From: Lenzites betulinus
Taxonomy: Eukaryota; Basidiomycota; Agaricomycetes; Polyporales; Polyporaceae
Reading direction: 5' to 3'
Assembly (NCBI GenBank): GCA_022264855.1
Contig: JABYQU010000010.1
Span: 62,001-126,000, forward strand
DNA: 64,000 nt
The notes below the pieces were generated by a model, which was not told the origin of the DNA, searched no databases, and was given only the letters and a program-made list of their open reading frames with translations. Position 1 is the first letter of the stretch, and each line of letters starts with the position of its first letter. Positions 1 through 10,589 of this stretch are shown here, piece by piece. A program made the translations under genes and the position numbers.

Positions 1-58
1 TTCGAATATTCCTCAGTCCAGCATCGAATAGTCAATTCATTTGAGGCAACTACTGAGA

Positions 59-1291
59 CTATGCCGAAGCGGGGCAAAACTCCGACCATGTACTAAACAT
101 ATCCACGCCGGACAGCCATCGCTCCCTACCAGAGCGAGCAAACTCGCATCCCGCAGCCTCAAACCTCTTCTGAGAGCGGAATCCACATTCAACCCACCTA
201 AATAGTCCACCGGCAGAATACTGGGTGAGTGAGTAACGAGCTTCGTGAGGTTGAATGGTGGTGTTCGAGTGCCGAATGAGTGCAGATGGGATCAGGATGG
301 TAGCCCCGGGAGGAAACTCGATGATCAGCTGGGCATCCCATAAGATGATGTGCCCGCCAAGTGTAGGATTGTAGTCGCCGAGCGCTGTGACTGCACACCA
401 CCAGAGTCTCAGAGTAGTAGGCGTGTAGCCGGGGCGCGTAGACACGAAAGACGGCTGAGAGATTTTATGAGCACTTTGCCTATGACGCGTCGGTGCCCGA
501 GTTGCACTTCGCACTCACAGTCTCCAAAACCAGCAATTCTTTGAATTGAAGGATTGCTGAGCAAATCGTCCCGGACAGTCTCTTTTATCTTGTCGCCGGA
601 ATAGGAAATGTTGGTAGGCTCCTGATAAAGCCACCGGTCAGTAGCTGCGGTGCCACCGGCGGGTATGAAACCACACCGTCTGGCCACCTCCATACGAGAT
701 CCCGCTTGCGAAGACTGCAAAGCGACCTCGGCGATGCTTCAGCTCCACACCACCGTCACCATACAGTTTCCCCTGTGCTTCCTCCAAGACCTTCTGCGCC
801 TCTGCCATGACTCCGGACCATTCCTCGTCTTTTGGAGTCCCTGCACAGACGGCAAATATAACACCGTCGTTATCCAGCAAGGGCATCACATCTCTAAAGT
901 TGAGTGTCAATATGCGGCAATGCGGAGACGGTGTTTCCACGAACCTGCCGTTCCATGGGACGTAACGCAAACCCAATGCGATTGCAGCGTCTTTATCCAG
1001 CGGAGCACGGTCGCTCGGCTTCTCCTTCTGCAGGCGCCCAATGAAGGCATTGGGAGTAACAGGGAGACCACCAGCTCCGGCGGCACCGTCGCGCTTGGAC
1101 GTCGGAGATGTGCCACGGATACTACCCATCCCTGTATGGACAGGAATCCCCTGTTTTCGGTACTTCTCTGCAACGCGTTGGCGCTTGAGCAAATTACCGG
1201 TGGCGCCTAGTGCGTTGAGCTTCGCGCTCTTCTTCGCTTTAGATCTGTCCTTGGAACGACGCTTTTCAATACCATGCGTGTCTTGTGTGAG
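59..1291 (-). pseudogene. Decayed TET/JBP-like 2OG-Fe(II) dioxygenase
   Basis: This is a relic of the basidiomycete TET/JBP-like dioxygenase family, which oxidises 5-methylcytosine in functional members. Reading down the minus strand, an N-terminal exon (1192-690) carries the family landmarks DKDAAIALGLRYVPWNGR and GISYGGGQ. After a likely short intron comes SNPSIQRIAGFGD (about 560-520), then, in another frame, SAVFRVYAPRLHAYYSETL. The C-terminal core follows: WCAVTALGDYNPTLGGH, EFPPGATILIPSALIRHSN, then RYSLTQYSAGGLFRWV. In family members I recall, about 55 residues containing the HxD iron ligand lie between YYxxxL and WCAVTALGD. Here the two blocks abut near 400-410, with a frame change. 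The distal His (RHSN) and the downstream Arg remain. The family call rests on recalled consensus; the break is read directly. An in-frame stop near 1300 leaves the 5' end unresolved. Confidence 0.6.
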
Positions 1292-1659
1292 CTTATGCTT
1301 CTCTCCTGATGGACGGAAGCTTGAGGCAGCTAAAAATCACATTAGCACTGTAGACTTGAAGTTCGAGGCCATCTCACAACATACTTGACAAAAGAGACCC
1401 GTGAACATGCCCATTGCTGGGTGCGCTATTGAGCTCTCCAACAGTGGGCTTTCCGGTTTGCGCCAAGTCACGATCGTGGACAGCGAAGCCATGTGCATTC
1501 TCCACTTGTGAGGGCCTCTGTACCCACCCTGACGAGCAGGAGTTCGACTCCGCTGAAGCATGGTTAGTGCTATGCAATATAGTACAAGTTTGGTACGCAA
1601 CGTACACGGCGACTCGGCAGGCGGCTTAGCATGTGTGCTGCTGAACGCTGCATCGAATA

Positions 1660-2569
1660 CTAGATGCAATGCGGACGGAGCACTATTAGTATCTTCAGAA
1701 TTAGTACTCGGACGCTATTACACGACGTACGTAGCGACCCAGTAGGTGGACAGGCGCGCGTCCAGCTGGGCCCTGTACGTAAGTCCTCCAGCGGAATGGC
1801 ATCCGCCACTGCCGTATCGTGCTTGGAAAAGTCGATGCAGTCGCCTTCGTCGTCCAGAGTCGATAGGGCGCGTACTGCCGCATCGGCGGCCTTTTGAAAG
1901 AGACTGCCGAGGTCTAGACATGCGGATGCCTGAACGCATGCGCCAATGCTTGACCCTGTAAAATGGCAAGTGAGGTATGATATTTTGTTGAAGTCGATGT
2001 AGCCCCTAGCGTTGCGCAGGCTTCGACCGGTTTCCGGGGTTGGATACTCGCATACAAAGCCTACGCGCACGCGCAGGGCATAGTTTGAGAGCAGCACTTA
2101 CCGGGAGGCATCGAGCTTGGAGACGGTGACAGCGCGATCATGCGGTTGATGGGGATGGGTTCCTTGAGAGGGCTATGCATGAGCGAAAAAACGTACATAA
2201 CAAGTGGAGCAACTAGCCCTCGCCACAACCGCGCAGACATCGACCGGTTTCCAAAGTTGGTATACACGCATACAATGTCTACGCAGATGCAGGAGGATCA
2301 AGGTACTTACTGGAGGGTGTCTGGCGGCTCACTGCACGCCTAGGAGCGCCGTGTGGGGTGGGTCGGTAGGTGGCGGCTGAAAAGCGAGGACAGACAAATG
2401 CCCGTATATAAGGGGAACGGGCGGCGTCTAATGGAAGTGTGAGCGAGTGACGGTGAGTGAGTATTTTATTTAACCAAATATCTAGCTGGGAAGGGGTGCC
2501 TGTGGGCGTAGCCATCCGCCGCTGATTCGGACCTCCAAAAAAGGCCCACCCTGGCCTACCCCTCCTCAT
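1660..2569 (-). CDS. Possible small multi-exon gene of unknown function
   Basis: The minus strand has several open stretches joined by good splice signals. A first exon (2569-2308, internal Met before ATPTGTPSQLDIW) ends at a GTAAGT donor near 2307. A second (about 2220-2099) contains KEPIPINRMIALSPSPSSMPP and ends at another GTAAGT donor. Then come short exons reading GYIDFNKISYLTCHF and SSIGACVQASACLDLGSLFQKAADAAVRAL. I recognise no family. The two putative introns resemble each other (separate entry), so the apparent gene could be an artefact of a duplicated repeat carrying splice-like ends. Confidence 0.2.
2010..2307 (-). repeat. Two diverged copies of an intron-like sequence
   Basis: Two minus-strand stretches, about 2098-2010 and 2306-2222, each start with GTAAGT. 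They then share a core matching TTGTATGCG(a/t)GTAT..CCAAC...GGAAACCGGTCGA...CTGCGC. Spacing within the core is the same in both copies and the flanks diverge. They look like duplicated introns, or a short repeat with splice-compatible ends. Confidence 0.45.
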
Positions 2570-4695
2570 ATATCAGCGGCACAAAGTTCTGGAAGCGGCG
2601 CATCCGCATGTACCAATGTACATGACGCGCTCTAGATAGATGAGTACTAACTTGGCAGTGTCGTTCACAGACTCAACGGCGTCGAGTCCGAGTACATGCC
2701 AGCCATCGCGGACGAACCAGTATGTAGTTAATCATAAAGATACACGAAGTGACACATCTGTAAGCTGTAAGCGCTAAGCACGAAGAAGACGAGGGGGTGC
2801 ACCGTTCACTGGCAGGTCATACAGCCCTGTCGGCCATTTAAACCCGGGATGCTCCGGGGGGTTTCACCCAGTCCACGAACACTCATGAGTAGCTACTCTC
2901 ATTACCGGGCGGGGGACGACATGAGATACGGGATTCAGGATATGGCCCAATGGAGAAGTATGCAAGCGCCCGTCTTGGTCGGTGCCTCAATATTTCAATA
3001 CGTTCCATAACCCTAACCCTATAACTAGCACGATAACTAAGTCTATCCTCACCCCAACCCTTGCCCTTAGACGACACCCTGCTCGGCACCCTGATATTCG
3101 CACACTCGTGTGCAGCGGTAGTTGGTCATGGAATGTATAAATTTGGGCTATCAGGAGAAACATACATGCCCTAAGTGGGCGAGGGTATTCGTACAAACGG
3201 CGGATGATTTGCTTTACACGGCCCTACTACTTCCGTGCTCCCAGCCGGGCGCGGATGGTGCGCTCGAGAGCACAATCTTCCGCCAAGATTTGGGACAATA
3301 CAGTGTTCTGACAACATCATGAGCAGTTGAGTGACTTGGACAGAGGACCACTAGGAATACTCACGCGTTCTCCGATGATATTCACACGATCGAGGATGTC
3401 ACTGATCTATTGAGGAATCAGCATGCCATATAACTGCCAAAACAGCCACCTACAGCCTTGGGAATTTCCTCGTACGAACGCAAGGTGGAGTAGCGAGGGT
3501 GATCTGCAAGGATATCCTGCGCCTGTCTCAAAAGGGTCTTCAGGGTGTTGCAACCGTCCGTGAGCTGTGTAAAAGCAATTAGTGGGGATCGAGGCAGGGA
3601 GCATCAGACGAATACATGCCTGTTTGACGGTGAGACATTCAAACTCGCGGGGCCTGTGAGTATAGAGCGGCAGTGTAGCGTACGCCTCAAAGCTAAGAAC
3701 AATGTTACATGGTGTCCTGAATCCGTTAACGAGAGCATGGCGGGACTCACTATCGACGCCCGCTCAGCGTGAGGGTTACTAGGTGAGATAGATCGCGGTC
3801 TAGTTTGATGCGATGAGCACGACGCTGAGGCCGATGCCCGCTGGTGAGCTCAACACAACTGAAAACAAACACTCAGACTGACCTCACGAATGAGAGCTTT
3901 CTCGATATGCTCTTTCCACCGGGGGCTAATCTTGAGGGAGTCTAGCTCGATTGTGTCTCGCACTAATGTGATAGTCAACGTGCGCAGGCGAGATGCCTTG
4001 TGCGGCGGAGAGAAAAGAGTACGCACCCTGTTCGAGGAGGCTATCGCGATGCATAGATATCTCTCCGTTCTTAGCAATGTTACTAAGAACATTCTTGACG
4101 CCTAATTATGAGACTCCATATCAGGTGCTGTAAGACATCAGGGAACTTTAGATACTGACGTTCGTGGTAGGAGATTGGTGTCATTTGGAGCGCCAAGGAG
4201 CCACTGAGTCGTCAAGTGGTGAGGTTGGCAGAAGTGTGGGGGCAGCGCAAGTACAAGAGGATGCGGTAGTCAACCGGTGGAATGGGCGAATAAAGGGCCT
4301 TGCAGAGAGATAGGATCATTTGGGAACGGTGCCACACCACGCGGCATTGGAACAGGACATGGCTACTTTGACGTCCATGCAGTGGCTCACCCATATGGCT
4401 TCTATGCATGTTCAAACCCCCGGCGGAGGGCAGACGGAGGGGTTTCAACATACGCGATTGCTTGAATCGCTCTGAAAGCCTAAGGACGCACCAACATTAT
4501 ACCTTCCGACGTGCTGTCGATGGGTGCAGCGTAATGTTGCAAACTACTTATCGCGTAAGTATAATGGGGCTGCGTATAGCATACGTGAGCCATGCTTTTC
4601 ACTCACCTGCGCGTACGTAGCATACACAGCGTAGCGCGCTGAGTCAGTCACTCACAAGCAGATGGTCTGATGCCGGCTCCAGAAGCCATGGCGCA
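2570..4695. other. No supported gene; AT-richer intergenic stretch
   Basis: Six-frame reading gives only short open frames without family motifs or consistent splice pairs. A short telomere-like run (AACCCTAACCCT at about 3008-3020) is present but is only about two units long. Confidence 0.5.
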
Positions 4696-7003
4696 CCTGA
4701 TGGGGGTGTGTATTCTGGCAGTGCTTCGACGCGTCGCCCTCCTCTCATGCTCCCCCTCCTCCGTGCGCTATCGCTCTTGCAGAATGCTGTGCGCGTGAAT
4801 CACGTACACCACTTTCAGCCGGCGACCGCCTGTATCATTTCCTGCGTCCGCGCGCTACTTTCCGAAATTGGCTGCTTATCGCGCGACGCGGTAGTCCTCA
4901 AACAACATGGTGTACTCGCTCAGGAGCGCAAACGCATTCTCTCCGACCTCGCGTCGCTGGTTTCTCAGGCAAAACGGGCGTCGGACCAGAGTACAGCTGA
5001 AGAACGGCGTGAGCTAGAGGTACAAGCGATGGTACGCCTTGCCGGTCAACTTTTTGCCCACGTGCGTGGCTTTCTCGCTGTCGCCGTTCAGTGCGGCGTC
5101 AACATTCCTTCTGGGACAGCCCGTACAGCGTCAGATCTGGGGACATTGATGCAGGACGACGACGGGGACGACGACTGCTTCGCGACGCCGCCCAGTCGAA
5201 GTTCAAATGGAATAGAAACGCGACCGTGGCGGGTGACTAACAACATGACCCCGACCCGCCCGAAAAGCCTTGGAGACCTGAAGGCGTCCAAACAATTAGT
5301 GATGGGCGCAGACTACCCACCGTTGCCGGCTGATGCCCACCGAATAGCGCAGCGGAAACTGTCCGAACAGCAGCTCGCCACCCCCGCACGACGCGTCGCG
5401 AGCTCGAGCATTCTCGGCCACAAGGTGGCACAGGACTCGATCAGCAGCACTTCTTCCTCTTCGTCATTCTCGTCGAGCGACTCAAGCGGGGCGCCCGCCA
5501 CACCTGTCTTCCCTCTCGGGTCGGTTACGAGCGCGGCGTCGGTGGATGCCCTGCGCGCAACGCATGATGCCTTCCTGTCTACCATCGCCGCGTTCATCGG
5601 ACACGCACACTCCCATTCTCGCACATCCCATGCGTCGAGTACAGGTCATATGTACGAGCTCGTGCGGGAGGTGGTGGACATGGTGTGCTGGCTGCTCACG
5701 ATCGTCGAGGTGGTTCTATGACATCCGGACATCCCTTTGGGCAAGGCAGACGCGTTGTGCGGGGCGAAGGTGAACGTATACAGCGTGACGAGCACGCTTG
5801 CGGACTCGGTGCGCGTTCTCGCCGACCCCGCGACCGAGGACTATTCCGAGGAGGAAGAGAAGGCGCGGCTGCTGCGGTGCGCGACAGACTCGCTGAAGGC
5901 TGGCTCGGACTGCGTAGCCGCGGTGAAGCAATTCCTGCAATGCGCGACCGGCGAACAACCCTTCGTCTTCCATCTTCTTGCACCTGGTGATCCCGAGGCT
6001 GGCGCATACACCCCGCGCAAATTTTCTCATGCTCACCATGCTTCCTCTGCGAGTAGCGGCCCGCGAATACGCAAGGCGAGCACTCTCGCCGTGCTCCATG
6101 ATTCATTCTTGGGCGGCAATGTCGGGGGCGAGGAGGAGGATATGACGATTCAGGTACAGGGTGCAGACGATACTGAGCACACGATGAGGGTCAAGCGACA
6201 AACAACGGAGATCTAGATCACAGAGGAGCCTCCCTCGCCCACGTCGTCGTTGTCACCTTCGCCGTCTCCTGTTCCTGGTTTCCGCGCGAACGCGGAAGAC
6301 AGCGTCCCCCCGACGCCTATCACTCCTACTACCCCGGAAGAGGTCCCCTTGCCACCTTCGGACGGTCGGCCTTCTATCGACACTCTACGCTCGGACATTC
6401 TCTCAGTGCGTTCGTATGCGCCGACCGAGGACAACCGGACGACCTGGGAGGGCAGCACGCGACATGGTCCCACCCCGAGCATATTAACCTTCGAGGAGAA
6501 GTTGATGACTGGGGAGCTGCCTCCAATCCCAGGCTCTCGTCTCGCCGGCGCCGTCCTTCCTTGGACGTTACCGCACGACCACGCGCCCGAAGACGTGGCA
6601 TACAACAGCGACGGCCAGCTTGTCGGCGCGACGCTCGAGGCGCTGGTTGAGCGCATGACGCCGCACGACTCGCTGGTCGAGCCACCATTTGCGGCGGTGT
6701 TTTTCATGATGTTCCGCCTGTTCGCATCCCCTTTAGACTTGCTTGCCACGGTGATCGAGCGCTACAATATCCTTCCCCCTCCCGGTCTCTGCGATGCAGA
6801 CCTCCGTTTGTGGCAGCAGCGTAAAGGCCTGCCAGTGCGCTTGCGGGTCTCGAACTTTATCGACCTGGGTCGAGGGCTACTGGCGACACGCCTCAGACAG
6901 TGCCGTCGTGCCGCTATTCTGGTCTCCTTCACGAAGGAGGCGCTCTCAGTCATGTTCCCCGGACCGTCGCAACGAATCTTGGAGCTTGTCAGACAGCGCA
7001 TGA
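4696..7003 (+). pseudogene. Broken Cdc25-type RasGEF (N-terminal and REM region)
   Basis: This is a relic of a fungal Ras guanine-nucleotide exchange factor. In one frame from about 4700 it reads a helical region (PLLRALSLLQNAVRVNHVHHF, then AQERKRILSDLASLVSQAKRAS), Ser-rich linkers and TPITPTTPEEVPLPPSDGRPS. The REM/RasGEF-N region follows at about 6600-7000 (DGQLVGATLEALVERMTPHDS, then PPFAAVFFMMFRLFASPLDL, then TKEALSVMFPGPSQRILELV). Breaks: TGA at 5719-5721, where CGA would give VVLRHPDIPLGKADAL; TAG at 6214-6216; and frame changes near 6861 and 6931, with TWVEGYWRHASDSAVVPLF readable only in a second frame. The usual N-terminal SH3 domain and the C-terminal Cdc25 catalytic domain are absent on both sides. 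The family is recalled from motif order; the breaks are read directly. Confidence 0.65.
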
Positions 7004-8186
7004 ACTCAAGCGAGAACGTGTTGTTGGGACTTCGAATGAAAGAGGTTAGAAATCCACGTATACGAATGTGCTGGCCCAGGTATAGGAATATCGGGCCAGC
7101 AGGAAGGAAAAACTGCAACGAGAACCACGTCGTCAAGAGCCGCTCCGTCCTTGCCAGGTCGATGCTGGGATCGGACGCGCGCCCTCGCGCGCCCCGCGCC
7201 AGCGCTCATCGGCAGCTCGTACAGCTGCAGTCTGCCGGCAAAAAATCCTGGCGCTCGCTCTCTTACGGCTTCGGAGGTCAGTCACGCGGGATAGCAGGAC
7301 ACGGGCGCCCCACCCCGGCGCGCGCGACTAGGTTTCGACTCGAAACCTGCATTGAGCGCGCCGGGGGGCGCCCAGCGTGTTATTGGAATGAAAGTAAACA
7401 TTCTTTAAACCCGAGAAACTGACGTGTAGGTAATAGACGCTGCTACGCCCGCCCGGCCCGATTCCACGAGGAATCCACCTTCAGCTTCAACCACTCGAAC
7501 CTCGCTGTGTGCCCTGACGGCGAGGTATTCCCCTTCGCTTTACACCTGTACGTAGGCCCTATCACCACACCACGATCGCCTTCTTATTCCTCGCGGATGC
7601 GATCGTGCGCACACCCACATCCGCGGTACTTCACCCGTCGGGTGCGCTGATTTGGCTCGTATGTGGACATGGACTGCCGACTAAAGCCCAAGACGTGGAT
7701 GGAGGAGGGTGTAGTAGCGAGCAAGTAGCGTGGCGATAGAGAGCGAGCGAGGCGTCGTGCGGGGAGCCAAGCGTGTTGCGGGGAGCGGGGCGTCGCGCGA
7801 AGACGAGGCATTGTGCGGCGGGCAGAGACAAGTCTTTGCAGGGAGCGTGACGTTAGAGTCATGGCGCTTGCGCCAGAGCCGCGCCTGCTCGCTGCTCTGA
7901 GCGGCCGCGGTTAAGGATAGGTCTGAGGACGGGTCAGCCATAGGCGCGGTGTCGTCGAGGGCGCTGGTCTTGCGCTGGCGGCTTGTGCGGTGCTGGGAGG
8001 CGGGGATGGGGATGGGTGCTGGGGCGGGCACGATGTATGTGTCCGCGGATGCTGATGCGAGTGGGACAGAGGAGGCGGCGAGGGCTGAGGTGGGGCCGCG
8101 CCGGCATCGCTTGATGTACTGGGGCTCGCGCCAGCCGCCTGCGCGCTGGGGGAGCCAGTGGCAGTCGCAGTGGCCGCCGCTGTGGC
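7004..8186. other. No confident gene; GC-rich remnants
   Basis: The plus frame of the RasGEF relic stays open to 7422 without recognisable domain sequence. A short plus-strand stretch at about 7455-7610 reads RFHEESTFSFNHSNLAVCPD but matches nothing I know. The long minus-strand ORF over 7681-8724 is Arg/Pro-rich and overlaps the AP-3 fragment in a different frame, so I treat it as a GC shadow. Confidence 0.4.
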
Positions 8187-8780
8187 TCACGAGCCCGCGG
8201 CGCCAGCCTGGTGCGCTGCGCGGCACGTCTTCGCATGGCGGTTCAGGTTGGACGCGACCCCGAACACAACCCCGCCGACGTCCTCGCGCTCGTCGTCGGC
8301 CTCGCCGTAGAGGCCCGCAGTGACGCCCGCAGTGACGCCCGCGAGGAGCGCGCGGAGCATGCGTGCGCGGTCGCGCACGTCGTAGTCGAGGTCGTACTGC
8401 GCGAGCGAGAGCGCGTACCGGTACAGGAGGCCGATCGTGCGGTCTTCCGGGGAGAACACGAGGAGCTTCGCGGCGAGCGTGACGACTTGCAGCTTCACGA
8501 CGGACGTCTGCGCGGTCGGGGGCGTTAGTCGTATTTTCAGTCGGGGTGCGCAGCGGGAGACGGGAGGAAGAAAGGTGGGCCGTACCTCGTGCATGAACGA
8601 CTTCGCCATCTTCCGCAGGACGTCTGGGGACCACGGTGCGATGCCCTCCGGGCCTGCGGACGTGCTCCCGTTCGCGGCGGGTGCCGCGGCTGACGCCTAT
8701 TGCCCGACGAGCCAGACGACGCACACGCCTTAGGATGCCGGATGTCGTCGATACGGCAGGCGAGGCCTTCCAGCTGTCCG
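8187..8780 (-). pseudogene. AP-3 adaptor complex beta-subunit fragment
   Basis: A short internal piece of a beta-adaptin, closest in memory to AP-3 beta (Apl6), which helps sort cargo into vesicles bound for the vacuole. It reads LEGLACRIDDIRHPKA (8780-8726), then in a shifted frame CVVWLVGQ, an in-frame TAG (8697-8699), and [15 protein letters not shown]. After a likely intron come [40 protein letters not shown] and [16 protein letters not shown]. These are armadillo-like repeats from the adaptin trunk. The rest of the roughly 700-residue protein is not visible on either side. The frameshift plus stop mark it as a pseudogene fragment, perhaps captured or left by rearrangement. An intact copy would be expected elsewhere in the genome. 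Confidence 0.6.
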
Positions 8781-9100
8781 ACGCGTTGTAGAACGCGGAC
8801 TCGCCCCGTCGAACGCGCGGTACAGCTCCTGTGAGATCGCGTCCACGCCCTCGCCCGGCTCGCCGCCCTTCGCGTCGGCGATCTTCGCCGTGTCAGTGGT
8901 GATATATCGCTCGACCTCTTCACCCCTTTCGTCCGCCCCGGGTACTCCTCCCTCTTCCTCCCCAACGCTCCCTGGTGCGCTGCAAATTCGGGTCCCGACA
9001 CATCCTCCTGTGCCATACTCGAATGTGAGCGTCTGGTAGCGGCGCCAATCTGACGTAGGTAAGCATCAACTCTTAACGTAGACGCTCATGCCACGTCTAC

Positions 9101-10300
9101 CACAGCCCTTACCTCCTCGCACACACTGTTCACTCGTCCTCCACCCCGCGAGAAGGGATTTCAGCCCGCGGACGGTACCACAGACGTGCATAAGCGCGTC
9201 TGTGGCCGTTCACTCGTCTTCCACACATCGAGCAGGGATATCAGCCCGCGGACGGTACCACAGACGTGCATAAGCGCGTCTGCGGCCGTTCACTCGTCTT
9301 GCACTCGTCGAGCAGGGATATCAGCCCGCGAACGGTACCACAGACGTGCATAAGCGCGTCTGTGGCCGTTCACTCGTCTTCCACACATCGAGCAGGGATA
9401 TCAGCCCGCGGACGGTACCACAGACGTGCATAAGCGCGTCTGCGGCCGTTCACTCGTCTTGCACTCGTCGAGCAGGGATATCAGCCCGCGAACGGTACCA
9501 CAGACGTGCATAAGCGCGTCTGTGGCCGTTCACTCGTCTTCCACACATCGAGCAGGGATATCAGCCCGCGAACGGTCCCTCAGGCGTGCATAAGCACGTC
9601 TGTGGCCGTTCACTCGTCTTGCACTCGTCGAGCAGGGATATCAGCCCGCGAACGGTCCCTCAGGCGTGCATAAGCGCGTCTGTGGCCGTTCACTCGTCTT
9701 CCACACATCGAGCAGGGATATCAGCCCGCGGACGGTACCACAGACGTGCATAAGCGCGTCTGCGGCCGTTCACTCGTCTTGCACTCGTCGAGCAGGGATA
9801 TCAGCCCGCGAACGGTACCACAGACGTGCATAAGCGCGTCTGTGGCCGTTCACTCGTCTTCCACACATCGAGCAGGGATATCAGCCCGCGAACGGTCCCT
9901 CAGGCGTGCATAAGCGCGTCTGTGGCCGTTCACTCGTCTTCCACACATCGAGCAGGGATATCAGCCCGCGGACGGTACCACAGACGTGCATAAGCGCGTC
10001 TGCGGCCGTTCACTCGTCTTGCACTCGTCGAGCAGGGATATCAGCCCGCGAACGGTACCACAGACGTGCATAAGCGCGTCTGTGGCCGTTCACTCGTCTT
10101 CCACACATCGAGCAGGGATATCAGCCCGCGAACGGTCCCTCAGGCGTGCATAAGCACGTCTGTGGCCGTTCACTCGTCTTGCACTCGTCGAGCAGGGATA
10201 TCAGCCCGCGAACGGTCCCTCAGGCGTGCATAAGCGCGTCTGTGGCCGTTCACTCGTCTTCCACACATCAAGCAGTGACATTAGCCCACAGACAGTACAT
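9101..10300 (+). repeat. 80-bp tandem satellite, 14 units plus a degenerate edge unit
   Basis: The period is exactly 80 bp. Unit starts fall at 9181, 9261, 9341 and so on to 10221, with a partial diverged unit before 9181 and a decayed last unit (10221-10300). Two sub-types alternate, one with CCACACATCG and one with GCACTCGTCG in the middle, and three unit endings occur (GACGGTACCA, AACGGTACCA, AACGGTCCCT). The order gives higher-order blocks: units at 9661-9900 repeat at 9901-10140. Most units begin CAGACGTGCATAAGCGCGTCTG, whose ends can pair (CAGACG/CGTCTG). The period is not a multiple of three, so the array is non-coding. It starts 3' of the truncated DOA1-like gene. Confidence 0.95.
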
Positions 10301-10589
10301 CAGGAAAATCTGTAGTTGTAATATTGTGCTATAGCCGCTATATACAGTTTATAGCCCCATTGCCACCCCCCCTCTACAGAGCTCTGGTGTAGCACCATAT
10401 AGATGGGCGGTGCGGCAGTGCCCGTGACCTGACTCGTCCGGCGTGATTATCAAGTTTGACGGTGTAGTACTACATAAATGCCCATAGACAGACCTTCTAC
10501 TGTCACAATTTGCCTTACATGCACACACCAGCGGAATTCATATCGCAAAACGTAGGTATTATTACACATACAAGTAAGTATTACTTACC

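Noticed and set aside
3008..3020. A telomere-like AACCCTAACCCT run
   Set aside because: Only about two units long, within normal sequence; too short to claim an interstitial telomere.
7681..8724. A 347-residue minus-strand open frame
   Set aside because: Arg/Pro-rich composition and overlap with the recognisable AP-3 fragment in another frame mark it as a shadow.
9101..10300. A regularly spaced repeat array that could be mistaken for CRISPR
   Set aside because: The 80-bp units are contiguous with no unique spacers, and the context is fungal nuclear DNA.
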